Shown: positions 57,556 through 64,000 of the stretch, piece by piece | Position numbering within the stretch: the stretch's first letter is position 1 | Layout of the letters: every line of letters starts with the position of its first letter | From: Polaribacter glomeratus | GTDB lineage: Bacteria > Bacteroidota > Bacteroidia > Flavobacteriales > Flavobacteriaceae | Direction: 5' to 3' | NCBI RefSeq assembly: GCF_002954665.1 | Contig: NZ_MSCM01000001.1 | Coordinates: 376,243 to 440,242, forward strand | DNA: 64,000 nucleotides | Notes under the pieces: model-generated | What the model was told of the DNA's origin: nothing | The model's input: only the letters and a program-made list of their open reading frames with translations | The model's database searches: none | Made by a program: the position numbers and the translations under genes

Positions 57556-58101
57556 ATGAAAATTTTTACAACACTTTTTTGCTTCTTTTTATTTATAGCA
57601 ATAAGTAATGGGCAAGAACAATATTTAACAAAAAATGGTGCAATAAGTTTCTTTTCAAAAGCACCAATAGAAGATATAACAGCAGACAACAACCAAGTTT
57701 TAAGTATTGTAGATGCTACTTCTGGTAAAATGGCTATTTCTATTTTAATAAAGTCCTTTATGTTTAAAAAAGCATTAATGCAAGAGCATTTTAACGAGAA
57801 TTATTTAGAGTCGGATACGTTTCCGAAAGCTACTTTTAAAGGGGTTATTTTAAATTTTGATACGTTAAAAGATACTGCAACTAAGTTACAAGTAAAAGGT
57901 GTTTTAACAATTCATGGCATATCCAAAGAAAAAACAATTGAGGCAAACTTTAAAAGAACAAAAGAGACTATTTTAGTTGATGGCGATTTTATTGTAGTTT
58001 TAGACGAATTTAATGTAGAAATTCCTGCTGTTGTTGAAAAAAATATAGCCAAACAAATAAAAGTAAGTTTTAATTTTAACCATACACCCTATAAAAAATA
58101 G
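57556..58101 (+). CDS. YceI family periplasmic protein, copy B
   Basis: A 181-residue protein with signal peptide (LFCFFLFIAISNGQ) and a YceI lipocalin-like fold: NNQVLSIVDATSGKMAISILIKSFMFKKALMQEHFNENYLESDTFPKATFKG and LTIHGISKE. It aligns along its whole length with copy A. YceI proteins carry isoprenoid lipids, so a quinone-linked role beside a cytochrome is plausible. It lies 4 bp before the DUF5777 gene. Confidence 0.9.
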   Translation: MKIFTTLFCFFLFIAISNGQEQYLTKNGAISFFSKAPIEDITADNNQVLSIVDATSGKMAISILIKSFMFKKALMQEHFNENYLESDTFPKATFKGVILNFDTLKDTATKLQVKGVLTIHGISKEKTIEANFKRTKETILVDGDFIVVLDEFNVEIPAVVEKNIAKQIKVSFNFNHTPYKK

Positions 58102-58105
58102 AAGC

Positions 58106-58972
58106 ATGAAAAAGCTACTCTTAATTATTTTTTTTTTTAGTATACATGTAAACTTATGTTCGCAAGATTTGTTAGCTATTTTAGACAGCGAAACAACTGT
58201 AAACGAAAAAGAGGACATTGTTACTTCAACATTTAAAGGCACAAGGATTATAAATGGCCATTCTGTAGAAAATAGAAAAGCTAAAGAATTAGAATTTATA
58301 ATTTCTCACAGATTTGGTAGAGTAAATTTAGGATTTGATGAACTTTTTGGCTTAGATCAATCTAATATTCGTTTTGCTTTTGAATATGGTTTAAGCGATG
58401 ATTTAACGGCAGGTATTGGTAGAAGTAGTTTTGAAAAAACCTATGATTCTTATTTAAAATACAGTTTGTTAAAGCAAAAAAGAGGTGAAAAATCATTTCC
58501 GTTTGCGGTTTCACTTTTTGGAAGTGTGGCTGTAAAAACGATTAAAGATTATGAACCTGCGGATAAAAGATCGTTTGCCGAAAGCTTATTTTATGTAGGT
58601 CAGGTTTTGATTGCTAGAAAGGTAAATGAATCAATATCATTTCAGTTAACACCTACGTATGTGCATAGAAATACCGTAAAAATAGATGCAGATCCGCATG
58701 ATATTTTTGCATTGGGTTTTGGAAGCCGAGTAAAAGTTAGTAAAAGAGTTTCTATAAATGGCGAATATTATTATGCTTTTGATGAATCTACATCGATCAA
58801 TGCACGGAATTCTTTAGCTTTTGGAGTCGATATAGAAACAGGAGGACATGTTTTTCAGATTATATTATCAAACGCAATTACGATGATTGAAAAGAGTTTT
58901 ATTACAGAAACTACAGGAAATTTCTTTGGTGGTGATATTCACTTAGGCTTTAATATATCAAGGACTTTTTAA
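58106..58972 (+). CDS. DUF5777 family outer-membrane beta-barrel, copy B
   Basis: A 288-residue protein with signal peptide (IIFFFSIHVNLCSQ) and beta-strand repeats. It aligns with copy A: FKGTRIINGHSVENRKAKELEF, YLKYSLLKQKR, QVLIARKVNESISFQLTPTYVHRNT, FITETTGNFFGGDIHLGFNIS. Likely an outer-membrane barrel. It ends the plus-strand operon. The A and B barrels differ most in their extracellular-like loops, so they may serve different partners. Confidence 0.88.
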   Translation: MKKLLLIIFFFSIHVNLCSQDLLAILDSETTVNEKEDIVTSTFKGTRIINGHSVENRKAKELEFIISHRFGRVNLGFDELFGLDQSNIRFAFEYGLSDDLTAGIGRSSFEKTYDSYLKYSLLKQKRGEKSFPFAVSLFGSVAVKTIKDYEPADKRSFAESLFYVGQVLIARKVNESISFQLTPTYVHRNTVKIDADPHDIFALGFGSRVKVSKRVSINGEYYYAFDESTSINARNSLAFGVDIETGGHVFQIILSNAITMIEKSFITETTGNFFGGDIHLGFNISRTF

Positions 58973-59011
58973 TCTTTTATTTTTAAATTGAAAGAAGATA
59001 GGAAGTACACC

Positions 59012-59578
59012 TTAATTATTTTCTTTCAATTCAATTTTAGAGTTACTTCTTTCAAAAAGATATAAATAATCATCGGTTTTAAAAACCTTACTACTAAAAC
59101 GAGAAGTTCTATTTTTACCTTCTTCTTGCCTTTTTACACTTCTAGCAAAACGTCTAATTTCGCTTTTGGTAGTTAAAATTATCCCAGGAATTGGTGCACT
59201 TTTTCCGTTTTCATCTTTAGCAACCATCGTAAAGTAAGAAGAATTACAATGTTTTTTTTCTCCGGTTCTAATATTTTCAGACTCAACTCGCAAACCAACA
59301 ACCATCGAAGTTCTTCCTGTAAAGTTAATTGAAGCTTTTAGAGTAACCAATTCACCAACTTCAATAGGGTTTAAAAAGTCAACTTTATTTACAGATGCTG
59401 TAACGCAATAATTTCCAGAATGTTTAGAAGCACAAGCAAACGCAATTTGATCCATCAAATTTAAAATATGACCTCCATGTATTTTTCCGCTAAAGTTAGA
59501 ATGAGAAGGTAACATCAGCTGGGTTATTGTTACTTGGGATTCTTTAATGTGCTTAAATTCTTCTTTTATTTTTGACAT
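59012..59578 (-). CDS. Acyl-CoA thioesterase (hotdog fold)
   Basis: A 188-residue protein of the YciA/BACH-like thioesterase group. The hotdog signature HSNFSGKIHGGHILNLMDQIAF holds the conserved GG-HIL and a catalytic Asp, followed by the central strand LVTLKASINFTGRTSMVVGLRVESEN. It hydrolyses acyl-CoA to free acid and CoA. The C-terminal ~40 residues are charged and perhaps unstructured. It is an independent minus-strand gene lying between the barrel and the cupredoxin gene, and seems unrelated to them. Confidence 0.88.
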   Translation of the reverse strand: MSKIKEEFKHIKESQVTITQLMLPSHSNFSGKIHGGHILNLMDQIAFACASKHSGNYCVTASVNKVDFLNPIEVGELVTLKASINFTGRTSMVVGLRVESENIRTGEKKHCNSSYFTMVAKDENGKSAPIPGIILTTKSEIRRFARSVKRQEEGKNRTSRFSSKVFKTDDYLYLFERSNSKIELKENN

Positions 59579-59642
59579 GTTTCAAAAATACAACTCTTTT
59601 TTTTTGAAATGATTTTTAAACTATTAAAAAGGCGATAAGTTT

Positions 59643-59686
59643 CAAGTAATTTTTTTCCTTTTTAAAAGCTAATTTTCCCTTTTAGC
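59643..59686 (+). promoter_or_regulatory. Tandem regulator motif, site C (upstream of the cupredoxin gene)
   Basis: CAAGTAATTTTTTTCC (CC 59657-58) and TAATTTTCCCTTTTAGC (CC 59677-78) repeat with a 20-bp period. The second half-site (59664-59686) matches the site A distal half-site at 19 of 23 positions. It ends 138 bp before ATG 59824, further than in the two operons. Confidence 0.6.
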
Positions 59687-59823
59687 TAGTTTTTATTGTA
59701 AAATTCTCTTAAAACTAAGTTCTTTGGTTTGTAATTAAAATCAATTTATTATTTTTAGAAAGATATTTTGAAATGTTTCCAAAAGAATTACGACAAATAG
59801 TTAAACAATTAAAACTTAAAATC

Positions 59824-60447
59824 ATGATTAAAAAATTACCTTTTATTTTATTTCTAATGCTAGCGATTAGTATTTCGGCGCAAAGTACCAGCACAGTTAC
59901 TATTGATTGGAGTTTTAACTCTACCCCATCGGCAACAGGAAATACGAAATCTAGCAGAACCATAGAAGTTGGTGATACAGTAACTTGGAACTGGTATTCT
60001 GGCGGTAACCACAATGTGAAAAGTAACTCATCTTCGAATGAAAGTTTTGAGAGTGCCTTTTTTGGACAAGGAGGAACTTTTTCACGTACTTTTACTTCTA
60101 TAGGAACAAATGGTTATGTGTGTTCACCTCACTCAGGTAATATGTTTGGGACTATTACGGTGGTGGCAGAAGGAACTTTAAGTATTGATACTTTTGACGC
60201 GTTAGGCACTATTAATATGTATCCAAACCCAACGGATTCTAATCTTACCATAGATTTTCAAATTCAAAATGTTGAAAAATTAAATATTAAAGTTTTTAAT
60301 CTATTAGGTAAAGAAATGTTATCGAAGCAAATCTCAAAAAATGATGCTTCCGTAAAAGTTTCAACTCTAAATGATGGTATTTACATTGTAAGAATTACCT
60401 CTTTAAACGGTCAAAATTCAATTACAAAACGTTTTGTAAAAAACTAA
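59824..60447 (+). CDS. Cupredoxin (plastocyanin-like) with T9SS type A sorting domain
   Basis: The start chosen is ATG 59824 (MIKKLPFILFLMLAISISAQ), a clean signal peptide; the upstream frame adds 17 residues. The ~207-residue protein has a plastocyanin-like domain of about residues 20-115 with the type-1 copper ligands His (GGNHNVKS), Cys and His (YVCSPHSGNM) and Met in the same loop. A C-terminal T9SS type A sorting domain (LGTINMYPNPTDSNLTI ... GIYIVRITS) follows. It should be exported by T9SS and carry copper outside or on the surface, probably as an electron carrier. Site C upstream ties it to the LytTR regulon. Confidence 0.92.
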   Translation: MIKKLPFILFLMLAISISAQSTSTVTIDWSFNSTPSATGNTKSSRTIEVGDTVTWNWYSGGNHNVKSNSSSNESFESAFFGQGGTFSRTFTSIGTNGYVCSPHSGNMFGTITVVAEGTLSIDTFDALGTINMYPNPTDSNLTIDFQIQNVEKLNIKVFNLLGKEMLSKQISKNDASVKVSTLNDGIYIVRITSLNGQNSITKRFVKN

Positions 60448-60559
60448 TTTGTAAGCATTAACTCATAAATTTAAAATTTTATTTTAAGTTTATTACTAAA
60501 TCTTTGTTTTTTTTAATCGGATTTTATAAAAAAAATACCTTTTAAAAATCACAAAGATT

Positions 60560-60567
60560 TATATTTG
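60560..60567 (+). promoter_or_regulatory. Candidate -7 element of the GlmU-like gene
   Basis: TATATTTG fits TAnnTTTG and puts the transcript start just a few bases before ATG 60581. No TTG is found at the right distance. Confidence 0.55.
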
Positions 60568-60580
60568 TAAAAAGTTTTTT

Positions 60581-61756
60581 ATGAATTATATTTTATTTGA
60601 TGGCGATGTTAGAAAATCGTTATTGCCTTTTACATACACAAAACCAGTTGCAGACATTAGAGTTGGTATTTTAACCATTAGAGAAAAGTGGGAAATGCAT
60701 TTAGGCTTAACAACTACAACGATTACAGAAGAATATTTAGAAGAAAAATATCCAATGGTAGAATTGGATGAAAATATTTTGATAAATGCTTCATTTTGTC
60801 CTACTGAAACTTTGGTTGAAAAAGTGAAAAATTTATCAAAAAATGAAGCTATTTTTAAGGGAGAAGATGTCATTGCTTTTTTTACATCAGACTCTCAAGA
60901 AGAAGTAAATTTTGAAGAGTACACACCTATAGAATTTGATGAGGAAATTATTCAAATAAAAAATACTTGGGATATTTTTTCATTAAATGATAAAGCAATT
61001 CAACAAGATTTTGATTTGATTACAGAAGGTAGAGCATCACAACCGATTCCTGAAGGAACTCGATTTTTAAACAAAGAAAATATTTTTATAGAAGAAGGCG
61101 CAGAAATAACTTTTGCTACTTTAAATGCAACGGATGGACCCATCTATATAGGTAAAGATGCCATGATTATGGAAGGTTCTGTTGTGCGAGGCCCATTTGC
61201 AATGTGCGAGCATGCAGTGCTTAAAATGGGGTCAAAAATTTACGGAGCAACTACTTTAGGACCTTATTGTAAAGTAGGAGGAGAGGTTAATAATTCTGTT
61301 TTATTTGGCTATTCGAGTAAAGGTCATGAAGGATATTTAGGCAATTCAGTTTTAGGTGAATGGTGTAATTTAGGCGCTGATACAAATAATTCTAACTTAA
61401 AAAATAATTATGCCGAAGTTAAATTATGGGATTACGAAACGGGTCGTTTTGCAAAAACAGGATTGCAGTTTTGTGGTTTAATGATGGGCGATCATTCTAA
61501 ATGCGGAATTAACACCATGTTTAATACAGGAACCGTTATTGGTGTTTCTGTAAATATTTTTGGAAGCGGATTTCCAAGAAATTTTATTCCGTCTTTTAGT
61601 TGGGGAGGAGCATCTGGCTTTACAGAATACAAAACAGATAAAGTGTTTGAAGTTGCTAATATCGTTATGAAACGTAAAGACATCATTTTTGATGAAGTAG
61701 AACAACGAATTTTAGAAAATGTTTTTGAAGTAACCAAACAGTATAGAAATTACTAA
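60581..61756 (+). CDS. GlmU-like sugar nucleotidyltransferase
   Basis: A 391-residue protein of the alternative GlmU family of Bacteroidetes. The N-terminal ~150 residues (NYILFDGDVRKSLLPFTYTKPVADIRVG) replace the usual GlmU uridylyltransferase half with a shortened form. The C-terminal ~230 form a left-handed beta-helix of hexapeptide repeats (GPIYIGKDAMIMEGSVVRGP, KMGSKIYGATTLGPYCKVGGEVNNSV). Predicted role is in UDP-sugar or lipid A/peptidoglycan precursor formation; the reaction is not proven. It is followed by a terminator shared with lipA's end. Confidence 0.85.
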   Translation: MNYILFDGDVRKSLLPFTYTKPVADIRVGILTIREKWEMHLGLTTTTITEEYLEEKYPMVELDENILINASFCPTETLVEKVKNLSKNEAIFKGEDVIAFFTSDSQEEVNFEEYTPIEFDEEIIQIKNTWDIFSLNDKAIQQDFDLITEGRASQPIPEGTRFLNKENIFIEEGAEITFATLNATDGPIYIGKDAMIMEGSVVRGPFAMCEHAVLKMGSKIYGATTLGPYCKVGGEVNNSVLFGYSSKGHEGYLGNSVLGEWCNLGADTNNSNLKNNYAEVKLWDYETGRFAKTGLQFCGLMMGDHSKCGINTMFNTGTVIGVSVNIFGSGFPRNFIPSFSWGGASGFTEYKTDKVFEVANIVMKRKDIIFDEVEQRILENVFEVTKQYRNY

Positions 61757-61790
61757 CAGTAAGTTCTGTTTATAAAATACTTACAAAGTA

Positions 61791-61818
61791 AAAACCATCT
61801 CTTTTGAGATGGTTTTTT
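61791..61818 (+). terminator. Bidirectional terminator between the GlmU-like gene and lipA
   Basis: AAAACCATCTC / GAGATGGTTTT is an 11-bp perfect stem with a TTTT loop. T-runs follow in both orientations, which fits its place between two convergent genes. Confidence 0.93.
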
Positions 61819-61851
61819 AGTATTTATTGTTTTGCTTGTTAATGATTTCCT

Positions 61852-62724
61852 TTACACCGCGTGTTTGTGCGCTTTGTAAGAAGATCTTACCAAAGGACCA
61901 CTTTCTACATACATAAAGCCCATTTCTAAACCAATCGTTTCGTATTTTTTAAATTGCTCTGGAGTTATAAACTCTTTTACAGGTAAGTGTTTTTTAGAAG
62001 GTTGTAGATATTGACCAATAGTTAACACATCTAAATTTACAGCTTGTAAATCTTTCATTGTTTCTAAAACTTCTTCTTCAGTTTCACCTAAACCAAGCAT
62101 TAAACCTGTTTTTGTGCGCATTCCTTTTTCTTTTAGGTATTTTAAGACACCCAAACTTCTATCGTATTTTGCCTGAATTCTTACTTCACGCGTTAACCTC
62201 CTTACAGTTTCCATATTATGAGAAACTACTTCTGGATGCACTTCAATAATTCTATCTATTTGATTTTTATTTCCTTGAAAATCAGGAATTAAAGTTTCTA
62301 AAGTCGTCGTTGGATTTGCTCTACGAATCGCGTCTACTGTTTCTGCCCAAATAATAGAACCACCATCTTTTAAATCATCTCTATCTACAGAAGTAATTAC
62401 AGCATGTTTAATGCTCATTATTTTTATAGAACGCGCAACTTTCTCTGGTTCATCCCATTCAACAGTTTCTGGTCTTCCGGTTTTTACCCCGCAAAATCCG
62501 CAAGATCGCGTACAAATATTTCCAAGAATCATAAATGTTGCAGTTCCTTCGCCCCAACATTCGCCCATGTTTGGGCAGCTTCCACTTGCACAAATTGTGT
62601 TTAGTTTGTATTTATCAACCAAACCTCTTAATTCTGTGTATTTTTTACCAACAGGTAATTTTACACGTAACCATTTAGGTTTGCTTGGTCTTTCGGTAGG
62701 AGTTATTACAGATGCTATCGCCAT
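61852..62724 (-). CDS. lipA: Lipoyl synthase
   Basis: A 290-residue radical-SAM enzyme that inserts sulfur into octanoyl groups on lipoyl proteins. I chose ATG 62724 ([24 protein letters not shown]); the longer frame adds 8 residues and would overlap a -7 box. The two clusters are visible: [12 protein letters not shown] (auxiliary) and CTRSCGFC (radical SAM), followed by [13 protein letters not shown] and the C-terminal [11 protein letters not shown]. Length is standard. A -7-like TAAATTTG lies at 62753-62746 on the minus strand. Confidence 0.95.
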   Translation of the reverse strand: MAIASVITPTERPSKPKWLRVKLPVGKKYTELRGLVDKYKLNTICASGSCPNMGECWGEGTATFMILGNICTRSCGFCGVKTGRPETVEWDEPEKVARSIKIMSIKHAVITSVDRDDLKDGGSIIWAETVDAIRRANPTTTLETLIPDFQGNKNQIDRIIEVHPEVVSHNMETVRRLTREVRIQAKYDRSLGVLKYLKEKGMRTKTGLMLGLGETEEEVLETMKDLQAVNLDVLTIGQYLQPSKKHLPVKEFITPEQFKKYETIGLEMGFMYVESGPLVRSSYKAHKHAV

Positions 62725-62745
62725 TTTTATATCGTAATTTAGTTG

Positions 62746-62753
62746 CAAATTTA
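62746..62753 (-). promoter_or_regulatory. Candidate -7 element of lipA
   Basis: The minus strand reads TAAATTTG, a fit to TAnnTTTG, about 22 bp before the chosen lipA start. No -33 TTG is seen. Confidence 0.4.
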
Positions 62754-62778
62754 CGAAGAAAATAAGGAATGAAAAATG

Positions 62779-62964
62779 TTAAAAGAGATAGAATTTAGAT
62801 TGATTTACTTTTTTTTGATAAGTTAGTTCTAATTTTAAAATTGCTGCTTTTATTTGTAACTCGGATAGTTGAACGGATTGTTTAATTTCTATTATTTCTG
62901 ATTTTAAAGCTAGCTTTAAAGAAGTTTTAAATAAATTGTTTGCAGCTGCGTCAAATAGATTCAT
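62779..62964 (-). CDS. Hypothetical protein, 61 aa, upstream of lipA
   Basis: A 61-residue, mostly helical protein (NNLFKTSLKLALKSEIIEIKQSVQLSELQIKAAILKLEL) with no signal or membrane span; the heptad-like pattern suggests a short coiled coil. It begins 12 bp after the stop of the 40-residue frame at 62977-63099, so the two look co-transcribed. I recognise no family. It may be real because of this arrangement, but coding evidence is thin. Confidence 0.45.
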   Translation of the reverse strand: MNLFDAAANNLFKTSLKLALKSEIIEIKQSVQLSELQIKAAILKLELTYQKKVNQSKFYLF

Positions 62965-62976
62965 ATCTTTTTATTG

Positions 62977-63099
62977 CTAGAATCCACCAAATAAACCTAA
63001 TTTAAAATGATCCCAATCAGAAAAAATAGCGCTAATCACAAAAAATGAAATTACAGAAACAACTATTTTTATTCTTAATTTGTTTTTCTCTTTTTTCAT
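62977..63099 (-). CDS. Tiny single-span membrane protein, 40 aa
   Basis: ATG 63099 to TAG at 62977-62979 encodes MKKEKNKLRIKIVVSVISFF, a basic start followed by one transmembrane helix (VVSVISFFVISAIF), then SDWDHFKLGLFGGF. The DW-HFK-GLFG tail resembles a motif I associate with small Bacteroidetes membrane proteins of unknown function. It shares its strand and a 12-bp gap with the 61-residue gene before lipA. Confidence 0.5.
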   Translation of the reverse strand: MKKEKNKLRIKIVVSVISFFVISAIFSDWDHFKLGLFGGF

Positions 63100-63332
63100 T
63101 AGTATCTGATTAAAATGTTCTAGTTTAATAACAATTTTTAAATAAAATAATATATTTATCTTGTATCTGAGGCCTTAATTTTTTAAATAATTTCATTGAA
63201 ATAAAAGACACAATTTTATTTTAAGTTTTAGAGATTTGTTAGGTAGATGCTATCAAGTCTTGTTTTTATATGTGAAGCATTCTTTACTCTTTTATTGAAC
63301 AACAATGATTTTTTAAAAATATATAGAATATT

Positions 63333-64000
63333 TTACAAATTCATCAAAAACCAAATACTAAACCCTATTAAAAAAAATATACCCACAATACTCAAGATTT
63401 TTAAATATATTTTTGGTTGATGTTCTTTAGGAGTGTGTTTACCAGTAATTAAAATATAATTTAAAATCGCATAAAATGGTGCCGTTAAAAAAGATAGAAT
63501 AGTGGCAATTTTTATTAAAACGCCCATATTACCTATAAAAAATTGAAGAATTATAAAAGTTCCAAGAAATAAGAAAATAATCCAAAACCAATAATTCAGT
63601 TTTGTTTCTTTATCAAACAATAAATTTGTAGTTTTTGTCATCGCCCTTGGCGAAGCATCTAAGGTTGTAATTGTAGTGCTAAACATTGTTGTAAATGCAG
63701 CAATAGCTATAAATATGTATGAAAATTCGCCTAAATTTTTGGTGTATAAAGTAATAAGTTGCGATGCGAATTCACTTCCGTTATTAGAGAAACTTTCACC
63801 CGAATTATGCATCACCAAAGCACCTAAAAGTACAAAGCAAATTCCCAGAAAAAGAGTACTAAAATATCCTACGTTAAAATCGAAAATAGCTGCTTTTGGT
63901 TTTATTTTAGTTTCGTTGTTTTTATTTTTTTCTATAGTCCAAATAGAATGCCAAATAGAAACATCTAATGGGGCAGGCATCCATCCTAAAAAAGCGATTA
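63333..64000 (-). CDS. Nramp family divalent metal transporter, C-terminal part (partial)
   Basis: The frame enters from the right edge (upstream of 64000) and stops at 63333. It encodes the second half of an Nramp-like transporter, a proton-coupled importer of Mn, Fe or other divalent ions. FLGWMPAPLDVSIWHSIW is typical of the Bacteroidetes Nramp group, where the helix 6 metal site lies near, and SYIFIAIAAFTTMFSTTITTLDASPRAM follows. About seven transmembrane helices are in view; the DPGN/N-terminal half is outside the window. Confidence 0.85.
   Translation of the reverse strand, partial: IAFLGWMPAPLDVSIWHSIWTIEKNKNNETKIKPKAAIFDFNVGYFSTLFLGICFVLLGALVMHNSGESFSNNGSEFASQLITLYTKNLGEFSYIFIAIAAFTTMFSTTITTLDASPRAMTKTTNLLFDKETKLNYWFWIIFLFLGTFIILQFFIGNMGVLIKIATILSFLTAPFYAILNYILITGKHTPKEHQPKIYLKILSIVGIFFLIGFSIWFLMNL

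Overview
The window comes from an AT-rich member of the Flavobacteriaceae, most likely close to Polaribacter or Tenacibaculum; the exact genus is inferred. Support: two proteins with type IX secretion (T9SS) sorting domains, the T9SS gene porD, the gene order bamD-rpoZ-coaBC-porD-recN-fabI, many lipoproteins, Bacteroidetes-type promoters (TTTG, 19 bp, TAnnTTTG) and a biotin-dependent acyl-CoA carboxylase split into three subunits. I see no rRNA, tRNA, CRISPR array, prophage or insertion sequence.

Layout. 1-3.5 kb: the 3' end of acs, then a T9SS-secreted protein gene broken by one in-frame TAG right after its signal peptide, a tiny secreted or anchored protein, and a second, diverged copy of the last 99 bp of acs. 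3.5-7.2 kb: acyl-CoA carboxylase genes (carboxyltransferase, biotin carboxylase, biotin carrier) on the minus strand with a hexanucleotide repeat between two of them. 7.4-21.7 kb: an ABC exporter, a small Cys-rich protein, an Rnk/GreA-like factor, lipoproteins, Nudix and M42 enzymes, an ABC ATPase with a giant permease/M1-peptidase fusion, a lysoplasmalogenase-like protein and dapA. 22-28 kb: conserved housekeeping block. 28-38.6 kb: glycosyltransferase, then an N-glycan degradation locus (beta-mannosidase, GH92 alpha-mannosidase, glycosylasparaginase, sugar MFS transporter). 38.7-52.3 kb: ATP-grasp protein, yidC, pyrG, rpmH, carB, a fasciclin lipoprotein, aldehyde dehydrogenase with an AraC regulator, and a HAD hydrolase. 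52.7-60.4 kb: the most unusual region. 60.6-64 kb: GlmU-like nucleotidyltransferase, lipA, two tiny genes and the end of an Nramp transporter.

The unusual region is a mirror-image pair of paralogous operons flanking a membrane-bound LytTR regulator. On the minus side the order is OB-fold protein, YceI, DUF5777 barrel, FISUMP lipoprotein; on the plus side it is mono-haem cytochrome c, OB-fold protein, YceI, DUF5777 barrel. Both promoter regions, and that of a nearby T9SS-exported type-1 copper protein, carry the same tandem motif (core TTTCC) repeated with a 20-21 bp period, the arrangement LytTR proteins bind. I infer a small LytTR regulon for an envelope redox or small-molecule system whose substrate is unknown.

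Two intergenic hairpin elements (near 28.1 and 37.1 kb) share long sequence blocks and compensating stem-length changes, which suggests a dispersed structured RNA or repeat family.
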